A DNA stretch of 27,462 nt from Promethearchaeota archaeon (GCA_019057775.1 JAHLWT010000203.1:1-27462); one strand, 5' to 3'. Shown: positions 8,729 to 17,709, counted from the first letter of the stretch. Notes: a model not told the origin generated them from the sequence alone. Translations and numbers: made by a program.

Positions 8729-9322
8729 TCACTCCTCTTGCATCATTTTTATGAAATCTTGTGCTTCTCGTTTTCCTAATTCAAAAGCTTCCATATTCTT
8801 TTCTAATGTTGCTGTTGGCACGAATCTTTTAATCGTTTCTATAGCGGACTCTTCTGAAATAATTCCAGAAAGAATTGTGAATGCACCAAATAAGATTGAA
8901 TTCCCAAATACAATATTACCAAAGTTTTCAACAGCTAATTTCTGGACAGGGATGCCTAATACTTTTTTAACTCTTTTAAGAGCTTTAAATTTCTTAATCG
9001 TGGAAGGATCCCATATCAGAAACCCTGTGTTTTCCTCGTTTTTAACATCTTTCGGGCCAATTCTTGAAGCTGATTCCTCTGATAATATTATTAAAAAATC
9101 ATACGGTTTTAATGCTTTAGGATAATCAATAATCTTAATGTTCTTATCTAAATCAACCACAACCTCTGCCCAACACGAGCCACCTCTAGCAGACGCAGAG
9201 TAAGCTTCACTTTGAGTCGCTGTTAAATTCTCATATAAAGAACTTGCAGTAATTATCATCTTGCTTAGGGTTATGACACCTTGCCCTCCAAATCCGGATA
9301 TTCGAATCTCATATCGCGACAA
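8729..9322 (-). CDS. korC: 2-oxoacid:ferredoxin oxidoreductase, gamma subunit (KorC)
   Basis: This is the gamma subunit of a thiamine-diphosphate 2-oxoacid:ferredoxin oxidoreductase (197 residues, usual length). The N-terminal motif GFGGQGVITLSKM and the YSASARGGSCWAEV segment are hallmarks of the POR/KOR gamma family. The start is TTG at 9322, because no in-frame ATG precedes the conserved RISGFGG and GGAGGG lies about twelve bases upstream, inside the end of korB. It ends in an ordinary TGA stop at 8731-8729, which matters for reading TGA elsewhere in the window. The next gene begins five bases later, so translation is probably coupled. Confidence 0.9.
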   Translation of the reverse strand: MSRYEIRISGFGGQGVITLSKMIITASSLYENLTATQSEAYSASARGGSCWAEVVVDLDKNIKIIDYPKALKPYDFLIILSEESASRIGPKDVKNEENTGFLIWDPSTIKKFKALKRVKKVLGIPVQKLAVENFGNIVFGNSILFGAFTILSGIISEESAIETIKRFVPTATLEKNMEAFELGKREAQDFIKMMQEE

Positions 9323-9325
9323 TCT

Positions 9326-10243
9326 TTATTTTCCCTCCATTGCTATTTTCTTAATTTTTGCGTATTCTTCTGAATATTCTGGTTTGTCGGGTGCATATCT
9401 AAATTCTCCTATAACATATTTATTGAATAATTCTACTTCTGTCATGAATTTTGCTTGGTTTATTCGTACACTATTTCTTTTAATCCAATCAATCATTATA
9501 CCCGCATTATCCATTTTTTCACCCTTTACATTCAGATATTCGGAGCCTAAATTATCTAGGTTTTTTCTTCCGAAATATGTAACACATGGAGTAATAACTT
9601 CAATTACTGAAGTTCCCTTATGTTTTAACGCTTTTTTGAAATATTTCATAAAAGTTCTTGGGTGAGCAACGGTAGTTCTTGCGACATAGGAAGCTCCCGC
9701 AGTGAGGGCAAGATTAACACCATCTATTCTATTTTCAAACATTTTATAAGGTGTCGTTGTACTAGTTGCTCCAAATAATGTCGTTGGTGCACCTTGCCCA
9801 CCAGTCATGGCATATATGCTATTATTAAAGACAAAAATGACACAATCTAGATTTCTTCTACAAATATGAATAAAATGATTTCCTCCTATTCCAAGGGCAT
9901 CTCCATCTCCAGCAAAGATTATAGGTTTCATTTTTGGGTTTGCCATTTTAATACCTGTAGCTAATCCAGGAGCTCGACCATGAAGAGCTAGGATTTTCTG
10001 AGATGCAAAATGTAATGTTAGTAACATTTGGCTGTAGCATCCAATACCTATTACCATCGGATGTAGTTTAGGATCCAATTTTTCATCTTCAAAAACCCGA
10101 TTAAAAAGGTGTCCAATTATACCATATCCACATCCTGCACAAAATCTTGATGTATAGACTCCTAAAAGGTGCCCAGGTAAAGAAATTGAAAGATAAGGGT
10201 GCTCTGGTTTTTCACTTGGATAAGTAGGCCCTAATCCTGACAT
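9326..10243 (-). CDS. korB: 2-oxoacid:ferredoxin oxidoreductase, beta subunit (KorB, TPP-binding)
   Basis: This is the thiamine-diphosphate-binding beta subunit, 305 residues. It has CAGCGYG (C35, C38) for an iron-sulfur cluster, and the TPP/Mg motif GDGDALGIGG at 112-121 ending with the NN pair at 140-141. A further Cys lies near 220 in CVTYFGRK. With KorA it decarboxylates a 2-oxoacid (2-oxoglutarate or a related acid) to acyl-CoA and reduces ferredoxin. The start ATG overlaps the korA stop by one base (TAATG), and AAGGAGGTAG sits just upstream. This is a very strong ribosome binding site and a sign of coupled translation. The sequence alone does not settle the substrate. Confidence 0.92.
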   Translation of the reverse strand: MSGLGPTYPSEKPEHPYLSISLPGHLLGVYTSRFCAGCGYGIIGHLFNRVFEDEKLDPKLHPMVIGIGCYSQMLLTLHFASQKILALHGRAPGLATGIKMANPKMKPIIFAGDGDALGIGGNHFIHICRRNLDCVIFVFNNSIYAMTGGQGAPTTLFGATSTTTPYKMFENRIDGVNLALTAGASYVARTTVAHPRTFMKYFKKALKHKGTSVIEVITPCVTYFGRKNLDNLGSEYLNVKGEKMDNAGIMIDWIKRNSVRINQAKFMTEVELFNKYVIGEFRYAPDKPEYSEEYAKIKKIAMEGK

Positions 10244-11424
10244 TATTTTACTACCTCCTTAATAACTTTTAATATCTCATCTGGATGATGAAGTTCACAT
10301 ACTTTTGGAATTCTAATTATTGGAATCTCTAATTGAGTAACTCTTTCAACTTGTTCAGCAATAACTCCAGTATAATTTAATTCCGGTACTATTATTGCTT
10401 TAGCATCTTTAACAATCTCTTTTACTTTTTCATCTGGGAAAGGCCAAACAGTTATGAGTCTAAATATCCCTACTTTTATTCCCTCTTTACGAGCGAAGTC
10501 AACAGCTCGATAACTCGCTCTCACTGGTAAACCATAAGAAATAATAATTATTTCAGCATCATCTAATTTATATTCCTCAGTAAGAGATAATTTGTCAATA
10601 TTGGTCTTTATCTTTTCAAACAACATTTCTGTGAATTCTAACGACTTTCGATAGACCATTCCTTCAGGTCTATGGGGTTGGTGGAGAAACATGATTGGAC
10701 AATGGTCTGTACCTAAAATTGGAGGTTTTGGTATTACATATTTACCAGTATTCACATCTTTATAGGAAAATTTCATAGTATTTTCACTTGGTAATTCACG
10801 GACAATCACTTTTTCTAATATTTCTTCTTTAGATGGTATATTAATTGATTCGTGAAGATGTCCTAAATAAGCATCAGATATAATGAATACTGGACAGCGA
10901 TAAGTTTCTGCGAAATTGAATGCGGTAATTGTTAAATCAAAAAGCTCTTGACAGTTCATTGGAGCTAATGCTATAACTTGAAATTCTCCATTTCCAGCAA
11001 ATCGCATTAATCCTAAATCGTTATGGTGTGGCTCAGTTACGAAACCTGTGCCAGGTCCATTCCTCATTACATCAGCAAATACAAATGGGATTTCTAGATT
11101 AGCAGCCATGCTTATTGTTTCAGTCATCAGAGAAATTCCCGGTCCTGAAGTTGCTGTCATAGCTTTTGCCCCTACTAATGACGCCCCAATAACTGCATTG
11201 ATTGATGCTAATTCATCTTCCATCTGCATACAACAACCTCCTACTTCGGGTAATCGTTTTGCAAGGTGTTCAATAACTTCTGTACTTGGAGTAATTGGAT
11301 AACCCCCAAAAAATTCTAATCCTGCGGCTAAAGCTCCTTCAGCCATAGCTACATTCCCCATCATTACGTACTTACCTTTGGTTAAAAATCTCTTATTATT
11401 ATTATTAATATCCATTTTTTTCAT
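10243..11424 (-). CDS. korA: 2-oxoacid:ferredoxin oxidoreductase, alpha subunit (KorA)
   Basis: This is the alpha subunit of the 2-oxoacid:ferredoxin oxidoreductase, 393 residues from ATG 11424. Family motifs are GNVAMAEGALAAG, YPITPSTEV near the N-terminus, ATSGPGISLM, and the HHNDLGLMRF segment; a C-terminal domain follows with an ISYGLPVRASYRA motif. Starts further upstream (to 11469) would lie inside korD, so the ATG right after the korD stop is preferred. ATG 11415 is a close alternative. It sits between the ferredoxin-like KorD and KorB in a tight operon whose order D-A-B-C is typical of archaeal 2-oxoglutarate-type enzymes. Confidence 0.9.
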   Translation of the reverse strand: MKKMDINNNNKRFLTKGKYVMMGNVAMAEGALAAGLEFFGGYPITPSTEVIEHLAKRLPEVGGCCMQMEDELASINAVIGASLVGAKAMTATSGPGISLMTETISMAANLEIPFVFADVMRNGPGTGFVTEPHHNDLGLMRFAGNGEFQVIALAPMNCQELFDLTITAFNFAETYRCPVFIISDAYLGHLHESINIPSKEEILEKVIVRELPSENTMKFSYKDVNTGKYVIPKPPILGTDHCPIMFLHQPHRPEGMVYRKSLEFTEMLFEKIKTNIDKLSLTEEYKLDDAEIIIISYGLPVRASYRAVDFARKEGIKVGIFRLITVWPFPDEKVKEIVKDAKAIIVPELNYTGVIAEQVERVTQLEIPIIRIPKVCELHHPDEILKVIKEVVK

Positions 11425-11428
11425 CTCA

Positions 11429-11704
11429 TTAAGTTTTAACTTTCTCGCTATGATTTTGCTTTTCATCATCTAATATGTAGATACACCAATCGGGACAGCA
11501 ATATTCGCAACGTCTGCATCCAGTACAATATTTTCCTTTTCCCTCTTTAACTCTTGGGATATAGGCAATTCTATAATTTAGTACATCACTTATTTCTAGA
11601 ATTCCTGTGGGACAGATACTTACACAAGCTTGACAACCTCCACACCTATCCTTGTTTAGAAACAGGGAAAACTTTTCTTCTTTATTCTCTATTACTTTTG
11701 GCAT
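11429..11704 (-). CDS. korD: 2-oxoacid:ferredoxin oxidoreductase, delta (ferredoxin-like) subunit (KorD)
   Basis: This is a small two-cluster ferredoxin-type subunit, 91 residues. It has two [4Fe-4S] motifs: CGGCQACVSICP (C21, C24, C27, C31) and CTGCRRCEYCCP (C60, C63, C66, C70). It carries electrons from the catalytic subunits to free ferredoxin or to the downstream flavoprotein. It is the first gene of the operon, and its stop lies four bases before the korA start. Extra cysteines at 69 and 74 are probably not ligands. Confidence 0.9.
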   Translation of the reverse strand: MPKVIENKEEKFSLFLNKDRCGGCQACVSICPTGILEISDVLNYRIAYIPRVKEGKGKYCTGCRRCEYCCPDWCIYILDDEKQNHSEKVKT

Positions 11705-11732
11705 TTACTTTAAAACCTAAATTTGTAAGTAT

Positions 11733-11741
11733 TATAAAGAT
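11733..11741 (-). promoter_or_regulatory. Possible TATA box of the kor operon
   Basis: CTTTATAAT lies about 30 bases upstream of the korD ATG on the minus strand. If used, it would give a nearly leaderless transcript. A second candidate (TTTATAAAAAG, about 11831-11821) would give a leader of about 90 bases. Both are resemblance calls. Confidence 0.3.
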
Positions 11742-11864
11742 GAATTCTAATAATAATAAATTTCAATCTAATTTGATTTAAGTCTTTCTGGTAAAAATTT
11801 TGGTGAAATACTTTTTACTTTTTATAAATATACAATTTTAGAAAGAGGAATTGAGGAATTTGCT

Positions 11865-13292
11865 TTATTTTAAATTATCAAGCGCTAATTTGTCTAGTTC
11901 CTTTAGTAAACTGTCATCAATGAGTTTAAAAGGAGGTTTCTCTAGTAATTTCGATGCTATATCTCTTGCCCGTTTTCTTGTAGATTTTGATCCAGTTTCC
12001 TTCCATGAATCTCGCGTCATCCTATTGATAATTGAACTTGGGAAGAATAATTCTTTTCTAAAGTATTTTAAAGTAGAAGGGTGAGAAAGCAATTCTTCCT
12101 TATCACCATAATCACTTAAAATTTTGGACGCGAAAGGTCTCCCGTAATCTTCAATGCCTTGGAGTAACCTCTTAACCATACCAACAATTTCATTATCAAT
12201 AATTAGTTTTTCAATGCTCTGAGTTGATTCGAAATCTAACATCCCAGGGCCAGATACCATATTAATCCCAGCCAATCCCGCTAAAAGAGCACCCATTCCC
12301 GCTTCAAAACCCGCTTGACTATCAGGAATTTTAGAATCACTTAAACTCATATAAGCATGAGTTGGTAAGTTTAGGAGTTTGCCCATTTCAACATCACCTA
12401 TGTTTATCATCATAGTTTCAATTGCACCCATAGGTGTTGTCCCATATTTCATATCAAATACAGCAGGAGAACCACCCCATATCAAAGGAGCGCCACGTTT
12501 TGATAATTGAACGATTACAACTCCTGCAAGGCACTCAGCACAGTGTTGAGTAATAGATCCAATTAATGTAATTGGAGCACTTGCTCCAGCTAATGGCATT
12601 GAGACAAATTCTGAAGGTATCATGGATTTCGCAGCATCAATTAGAGATTGTGTTGTAAGATCTGACCACTTTAATGGAGGGCTCGGACATGCATCAAATA
12701 TAGCTAGTGGTTTTCTAGCTAAATCATCTTCAGATGTTCTACAAGCTAGCAATAGCTCTCGCATAATTGAAAAACTTTCTTTACGAAATGTTCCAGTTAT
12801 TACAGGTTTATAACAATTGGATAGTGCTAGATATAATCTGTGCCAATCTTGAGCTTCTTTTGGAACATCATTGTAAATTAAAGCAGTACTTTGGGCTTCA
12901 ATGTATTTTAATTGTTCAACAATCTTTGAAAATCTAATGAAATCTTTAGATAATCCCTCTCTAATCTCACCAGTATCCTCATCTAATATAAAGATTGCTG
13001 CCGAACCCGGATCAAAATTAACAATATCATCTTTTAATGAAATACTTTCATTTCCATCTCTATCGTATAATATAATGTTGTTAGGAGTTGTCTCTAAGCA
13101 TTTATTTATCAAATCTGATGGAATAAAGAATCGTTGACCCTCATGATTTACTCCTTGATTCTCAAGTAATTCTATAGCTTCTTGATTTTCAAAAAAGACT
13201 CCTTGAGTTTCAAGGATGCTCTTAGCTTCTTCTAGAATTAGTCTTTTATGTTCATCATCTAATACTTCAATTTTTGGTCTAATAATTGGCAT
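11865..13292 (-). CDS. MttB-superfamily methylamine:corrinoid methyltransferase (non-pyrrolysine)
   Basis: This is a member of the trimethylamine methyltransferase (MttB) superfamily, 475 residues, the usual length for the family. These enzymes move a methyl group from an amine to a cobalt corrinoid protein. The frame is uninterrupted, with no in-frame TAG, so it lacks the pyrrolysine of true MttB. It therefore belongs with the glycine betaine/carnitine-type (MtgB-like) group. Recognisable stretches include the early ETQGVFFEN region and internal PLAGASAPITLIG and WGGSPAVFDM segments. It follows the homocysteine methyltransferase gene after 24 bases and shares its operon with a corrinoid protein, a complete methyl-transfer set. 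The exact substrate cannot be read from sequence. Confidence 0.82.
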   Translation of the reverse strand: MPIIRPKIEVLDDEHKRLILEEAKSILETQGVFFENQEAIELLENQGVNHEGQRFFIPSDLINKCLETTPNNIILYDRDGNESISLKDDIVNFDPGSAAIFILDEDTGEIREGLSKDFIRFSKIVEQLKYIEAQSTALIYNDVPKEAQDWHRLYLALSNCYKPVITGTFRKESFSIMRELLLACRTSEDDLARKPLAIFDACPSPPLKWSDLTTQSLIDAAKSMIPSEFVSMPLAGASAPITLIGSITQHCAECLAGVVIVQLSKRGAPLIWGGSPAVFDMKYGTTPMGAIETMMINIGDVEMGKLLNLPTHAYMSLSDSKIPDSQAGFEAGMGALLAGLAGINMVSGPGMLDFESTQSIEKLIIDNEIVGMVKRLLQGIEDYGRPFASKILSDYGDKEELLSHPSTLKYFRKELFFPSSIINRMTRDSWKETGSKSTRKRARDIASKLLEKPPFKLIDDSLLKELDKLALDNLK

Positions 13293-13316
13293 TTTAATTC
13301 TCTTTTATTATTATTT

Positions 13317-14195
13317 TTAAAATGAATCTATAATTTTTCTTATTGTTCTAATAGTTTCTGGAGAGGTACCGCAACACCCTCCTACGAGTTTAGCACCTAA
13401 ATTAATCATTTCTCGGATATCATCTACAAATTCTTCAACAGGCTGATCATAAAATGTAGATGTCCCATCAATTCTCGGTTGTCCAGCATTCGGTTTTACA
13501 GAAAGAGGTTTATCGGTAATCTCAACTGCTTCTTTTAACAATAATAACATATCATTCGATCCAAGAGTACAATTTGCCCCTACAACATCTACATTTTCAT
13601 TGTCAAGAGTTTTAATACATTTCTCTAAAGAATCTCCCATAATAGTAAAAAATCCTTTTTTCGTCTTTTTATAGGTAATTGAAGCGATTATTGGTTTTTC
13701 AGAAATTTCCCTTACTGCTTTGATAGCAGTTGTAATCTCTTCAATATCAGAAACTGTTTCTATATGAAACAGATCTACACCTTTTTCTAATAACATAGCT
13801 TGAGCAGTAAAACTTGCATGCCAATCCTTACTCGTAGCATTTCCTACAGGTGGTCTGAATTCTCCTGTTGGCCCAATATCTCCAACAATCAATTTTCCAG
13901 GAGGACAAACTTTTTTTATATTAATTAACGCTTTCCTAATAATTTCTTCAATTTGATTATCAAGATCATATCTTTTTAGATTTAGGGGGGTTGATCCAAA
14001 TGTATTTGTTTGACACATGTTTGAGCCCGCATCATAATATGATTTATGAATTTCTGAAATAATCTCTGGTTGTTCAATATTTAGTACATCAGGGATTTTC
14101 CCGATTGTTAATCCTCTTTTGATTAACTCAGTTCCCATTCCACCATCAAATAAGATTACTTTAGAATCATCGTTTAACCAATCTTGAAATGACAC
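13317..14195 (-). CDS. Homocysteine S-methyltransferase domain protein
   Basis: This is a zinc-dependent methyltransferase of 292 residues resembling the N-terminal domain of cobalamin methionine synthase (MetH) and stand-alone Mmum/BhmT relatives. It would pass a methyl group to homocysteine to give methionine. Motifs are FDGGMGTEL at 16-24, TNTFG at 63-67, GANC with zinc ligand C209, and GGCCGT with C274 and C275. The frame starts at GTG 14195; AGGAA lies about ten bases upstream, and the nearby ATG is out of frame. Co-location with a corrinoid protein and an MttB-like enzyme suggests the methyl donor is the methylated corrinoid protein rather than S-methylmethionine. Confidence 0.85.
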   Translation of the reverse strand: MSFQDWLNDDSKVILFDGGMGTELIKRGLTIGKIPDVLNIEQPEIISEIHKSYYDAGSNMCQTNTFGSTPLNLKRYDLDNQIEEIIRKALINIKKVCPPGKLIVGDIGPTGEFRPPVGNATSKDWHASFTAQAMLLEKGVDLFHIETVSDIEEITTAIKAVREISEKPIIASITYKKTKKGFFTIMGDSLEKCIKTLDNENVDVVGANCTLGSNDMLLLLKEAVEITDKPLSVKPNAGQPRIDGTSTFYDQPVEEFVDDIREMINLGAKLVGGCCGTSPETIRTIRKIIDSF

Positions 14196-14225
14196 ATTTA
14201 ATCAATTCCTTCGGATATATGAAAA

Positions 14226-14873
14226 CTATTTTTCTATAAGTTTCTTAACTAAACTAACAGCCTTTACAGCATTTTCAGCGAAACCCGCTGCGTTACATTC
14301 CTCTACCCATGATGTTGTGACAGGGGCACCTCCCAAAATAACTTTAAATTTATCTCCCAAATTTCTTTCTTTTAATTTTTGAATTAATGTTTTTTGACCT
14401 ATCATAGTTGTTGTTAAAAGCGCTGAAACACCAATAATATCCGCGTTCTTTTCAATAGCTTTATCAATGATCTTCTCAATTGAAACATCCGCTCCTAAAT
14501 CATGTACTTCAAATCCATAAGCTCTAAGCATTGTGGCTACAATAGTTTTACCAATTGAATGTATATCTCCCTCAATCGTGGCTATAATCACTGTTCCAAG
14601 TGTTATTCTTTTAGTTTCTTTCTGAAGATGAGGGGTTATGAGATCCAAACAGTTTTGCATAATTTTCGCACCCATCATTAACTCTGGCAGAAAATAATCT
14701 CCGTCTTCCCACAATTCTCCAACTCTTCGAATTCCATCAGCATATCCTTTTTCAATAACTTCAAGTAGATCCAAATTTTCATTTAATGCTTGATTTGCTA
14801 ATTCAATCGCTTTTTCTTCATCTAAATTGACGATTGATTCTGATATTCTATTATATATTTCATTTTGGGGCAT
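14226..14873 (-). CDS. Methyltransferase corrinoid (B12-binding) protein
   Basis: This is a cobalamin carrier protein of 215 residues. The N-terminal helical cap (to about residue 85) includes the GELWEDGDYFLPELM segment, followed by a Rossmann-like B12 domain. The base-off/His-on motif DxHxxG appears as D103, H105, G108, and the SALLTT and GGAPVT segments follow. It would accept a methyl from the MttB-like protein and donate it to homocysteine via the neighbouring enzyme. It is the first gene of this three-gene unit. The ATG at 14873 is chosen over TTG 14894 because an A/T-rich TATA-like stretch (AGATAAAATAAA) lies about 30-45 bases upstream. Confidence 0.9.
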   Translation of the reverse strand: MPQNEIYNRISESIVNLDEEKAIELANQALNENLDLLEVIEKGYADGIRRVGELWEDGDYFLPELMMGAKIMQNCLDLITPHLQKETKRITLGTVIIATIEGDIHSIGKTIVATMLRAYGFEVHDLGADVSIEKIIDKAIEKNADIIGVSALLTTTMIGQKTLIQKLKERNLGDKFKVILGGAPVTTSWVEECNAAGFAENAVKAVSLVKKLIEK

Positions 14874-15029
14874 TATAATCGCTTCTAAAGGCAAATTTAT
14901 TTTATCTTTTAATTAAACATTAAAATGTTAATAAAGAACATATTAGCATTAAAAAAAATATTATTGTTAAATAGAAAAAATTATTTGTTTCCATTCTTTT
15001 TAAATTTTTATTATAGTTGTAAAGAAAAC

Positions 15030-15036
15030 AGGTGAT
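15030..15036 (+). promoter_or_regulatory. Ribosome binding site deciding the hisS start
   Basis: AGGTGAT is a near-perfect complement to the 16S rRNA 3' end. It lies three bases before ATG 15040 and so favours this over the TTG immediately upstream at 15037. Confidence 0.7.
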
Positions 15037-15039
15037 TTG

Positions 15040-16389
15040 ATGTCCAAGAAATTTTCAAAAGAACCACTCAGAGGAATGAAAGACTTTTATCCTTCAGATT
15101 TAAGAGAATCCAATTGGATAATTGATACAATACGAGATGTTGCAGAGAGATATGGCTATGAAGAATATAAGACTCCACAATTAGAACCTTTTGAAATTTT
15201 TGCGGCTAAATCTTCTGATGAATTAGTTAATGACCAATCATTTATTATTGAAAAGAAAAAAGGAGAAAGATTAATATTAATCCCAGAACTTACACCTTCC
15301 TTAGCTCGAATGGTTGCAAAAAAAAGTCAGGAACTTAAGAAACCTATTAGATGGTTTTCAATACCTACATGCTATAGATATGAAAGGCCCCAGAAAGGTC
15401 GCCGAAGGGAATTTACACAGCCGAACGTGGATATCTTAGGTGAAGAAAGTCTTTATGCTGATCTAGAAATATTTAACATCATTGTGGATATATTCACTGA
15501 ATTTGGAGCCGCTTCAGAACAGTTTCAAATCTATTATAATAGTCGACGGTTTATGGATTCATTGTGTAAAGTGATACTTGAGATTAAGGAAGAAAAATTA
15601 CCTTTGGTATTCAAAATATTAGATAAATCTGGCAAAATGGATGAAGCTGAATTTGAAAAATATATAATTGAAGCATTCGAAAACGAAGTTATTATTCAAG
15701 GTATCTTAAAATTAAAAGATGCTAACAGTGTTGATGAGTTATTAAAAAGATTTGATGGCATTCCTGAAGAATTTTACGAATCTAAAGGATATCTTGAATT
15801 AATAAAGTTTGAAAGACTTATTAAGGAGGCAGATATTTCTAATTATTGTACATTCTCTTCTGGAACAGTAAGAGGACTAGATTATTATACCGGTATTATT
15901 TATGAAGTATTTGATACTGGAACTGAAAATATACGAAGTATTTTTGGAGGAGGTCGTTATGATGATCTACTATCATTATTTTCAGATGAAAAAATAACCG
16001 GGACAGGATTTGGTATGGGGGTTTTAATGATATCTTTATTCTTGAAAACTTATAATTTGATTCCCGAGTGGATAAGTGAAAAGGATTATACAGACACTAT
16101 TTATATTGCATCAATTAATGAAATTGTTTCTGGCTATACTCTTGAAGTTGCGAGAATTCTTCGAGATGAAGATCTTCCTTGTATTGTAGACTATAGTTTT
16201 AAAAATATAAAAAATCAATTAAAGAAGGCAAGCGATTTAGGAGTAGCAATAACAATTATTATTGGTCCAAAAGAGATGGAAGTAAAAAAAGTGACTATTA
16301 AAAATATGGTCTCAGAAGAACAAAAAGTAGTAGGATTAAAAGATATCATTGAAGAAGTCTTTAAAATTTTAGATGAAATAGAAGATTGA
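15040..16389 (+). CDS. hisS: Histidine--tRNA ligase
   Basis: This enzyme charges tRNA-His with histidine. It has 449 residues, the usual archaeal length. Class II motifs are present: PRGMKD-like LRGMKDFYP near the N-terminus, motif 2 CYRYERPQKGRRREF, the HisA motif GLDYYTGIIYEVF, and the motif 3 region FGGGRYDDLLSLF. A C-terminal anticodon-binding domain follows. It ends with TGA at 16387-16389, showing that TGA is a normal stop in this genome. Part of its last 25 codons recurs as a fragment at 17461-17526. It is divergent from the methyltransferase operon, with a 166-base gap that must hold both promoters. Confidence 0.95.
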   Translation: MSKKFSKEPLRGMKDFYPSDLRESNWIIDTIRDVAERYGYEEYKTPQLEPFEIFAAKSSDELVNDQSFIIEKKKGERLILIPELTPSLARMVAKKSQELKKPIRWFSIPTCYRYERPQKGRRREFTQPNVDILGEESLYADLEIFNIIVDIFTEFGAASEQFQIYYNSRRFMDSLCKVILEIKEEKLPLVFKILDKSGKMDEAEFEKYIIEAFENEVIIQGILKLKDANSVDELLKRFDGIPEEFYESKGYLELIKFERLIKEADISNYCTFSSGTVRGLDYYTGIIYEVFDTGTENIRSIFGGGRYDDLLSLFSDEKITGTGFGMGVLMISLFLKTYNLIPEWISEKDYTDTIYIASINEIVSGYTLEVARILRDEDLPCIVDYSFKNIKNQLKKASDLGVAITIIIGPKEMEVKKVTIKNMVSEEQKVVGLKDIIEEVFKILDEIED

Positions 16390-16421
16390 AAATTTATAGA
16401 AAGGTCAATTTTGCATTACAA

Positions 16422-16451
16422 ACTAGATAATTTAGTCTAGTAGTAGTTTTT
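16422..16451 (+). terminator. Possible terminator after hisS
   Basis: A perfect six-base-pair hairpin (ACTAGA 16422-16427 with TCTAGT 16436-16441) is followed by a short T-run at 16447-16451. It stands 33 bases after the hisS stop. The stem is short, so only moderate weight. Confidence 0.35.
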
Positions 16452-16513
16452 ATTCCTTATTCGGTTTCATTAAAGATTATTAGCAAATAAACCATTTTAT
16501 TGAATGATAAAAT

Positions 16514-17398
16514 ATGTTATTAGAACCAGAATGTATTGGATGCATGCTTGATCAAATTTATAAAGCCTTAAAACTTCTAAGCCCATCAATTTCAAATAAG
16601 AAAATCATTGAAACTCAGAAAAAAATGATGATGTATTTTACAAAAGCAGATATTTTAAAAAAACCAGGACCTTTAATTGGAAAAAAAGCATACCAACTTG
16701 TAGCTGAAGCATTAGGAGAATTAGATCCTTACAAATTAATAAAGGAAAAATATAACCGCCTTGCATTGAAATATTATGAAGAAATTAAAGATCTTGTTGA
16801 AAAATCAGAGGATCCTTTGTTCGAAGCTATAGCTATTGCTGCTATTGGCAACACTATTGATTTTGGTGCACATCATAAAGTTGATTTAATAAATGATATA
16901 AAGAATTTTTCTCCTAAGAATTTAAAAATCAATGACATTCAAAAATTTAAAAATTCCCTCAAAAGAGCAGATCAAATATTAATTCTGGGTGATAATGCTG
17001 GAGAAATTGTTTTTGATAAAATTTTAGTAATTACTCTAAAAAATTTATATCCAAATTTAGAAGTTATTTATTCTGTTAGATCTAACCCTATAATAAATGA
17101 TGCGACGATAGAAGATGCTAGATTTATTAATTTAACTGAAATAATAAAAGTTATAGAAGCACAAGCAACACCAGGAATAGACTTATCCAATGCTACTGAA
17201 GAATTTAAGAAATATTTTTATGCAAATGATGGCATTATTTTATCAAAAGGACAAGGTAATTTTGAAAGTTTATATAAAATTGAAATTCCAAGCAAAGAGG
17301 TTTATTATTTACTTAAAGCTAAATGCTCTTTAATGGAACGCATATTTAATGTTAAAATGGGAGATTTAATTTTTAGAAAGAAAACCTCTGATTTCTAA
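16514..17398 (+). CDS. DUF89 / ARMT1-like damage-control phosphatase
   Basis: This protein of 294 residues belongs to the DUF89 family, metal-dependent phosphatases thought to clear damaged phosphometabolites. Signs are the N-terminal CIGC (C7, C10), KKPGPLIG near 49-56, GNTIDFG at 112-118, the metal-site motif GDNAGEIVFD at 159-168, and SKGQGNF at 244-250. A late Cys (KCSLMERIFNVKMG) matches the family's C-terminal segment. It sits 124 bases after hisS, with a terminator-like hairpin between them, so it may have its own promoter. The natural substrate is not known from sequence. Confidence 0.85.
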   Translation: MLLEPECIGCMLDQIYKALKLLSPSISNKKIIETQKKMMMYFTKADILKKPGPLIGKKAYQLVAEALGELDPYKLIKEKYNRLALKYYEEIKDLVEKSEDPLFEAIAIAAIGNTIDFGAHHKVDLINDIKNFSPKNLKINDIQKFKNSLKRADQILILGDNAGEIVFDKILVITLKNLYPNLEVIYSVRSNPIINDATIEDARFINLTEIIKVIEAQATPGIDLSNATEEFKKYFYANDGIILSKGQGNFESLYKIEIPSKEVYYLLKAKCSLMERIFNVKMGDLIFRKKTSDF

Positions 17399-17460
17399 AA
17401 AATATATAAACGCGAAAGGAAGGATATTAGATGATTAATTTCATCTTTAATATTATTGAA

Positions 17461-17526
17461 TTGGTCTCAGAAGAACAGAAAACTGTAGATTTAGAACAAA
17501 TTATTGAAGAAATTTATAACTTCTAA
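17461..17526 (+). pseudogene. Fragment resembling the C-terminal end of hisS
   Basis: This stretch encodes LVSEEQKTVDLEQIIEEIYNF followed by TAA. It matches the tail of the nearby HisRS (MVSEEQKVVGLKDIIEEVFK), and the DNA shares long identical runs such as GGTCTCAGAAGAACA. It is therefore a partial copy or the last remnant of a second hisS. A short frame opens at ATG 17431 behind an AAGGAAGG purine run and runs into it (31 codons), so a translated micro-ORF is possible. Within 17399-17762 there is nothing else I can support as a gene, apart from a weak hairpin at 17710-17733. Confidence 0.6.
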
Positions 17527-17709
17527 TGAAATTGAAGAATCTACCTAGGTAAGTAGGATTTTTTGATTTGGATTATAGGACGTTTCTATTATCCTTATTT
17601 GTTGACCAATTTGATAAAATTAAGAGCTAATCTAATTTACTATAAGAATAATATCTAAAATAAAAAACAAAATTACTTATTAAATAATATCAAATTAGAA
17701 TAATATCTA

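Noticed and set aside
11865..13292. Pyrrolysine-containing MttB
   Set aside because: There is no in-frame TAG and the open frame is full length, so it is a non-pyrrolysine homologue.
16387..16389. A genetic code in which TGA means an amino acid everywhere
   Set aside because: HisRS and KorC end with TGA at their expected lengths, and Trp is encoded by TGG in the genes.
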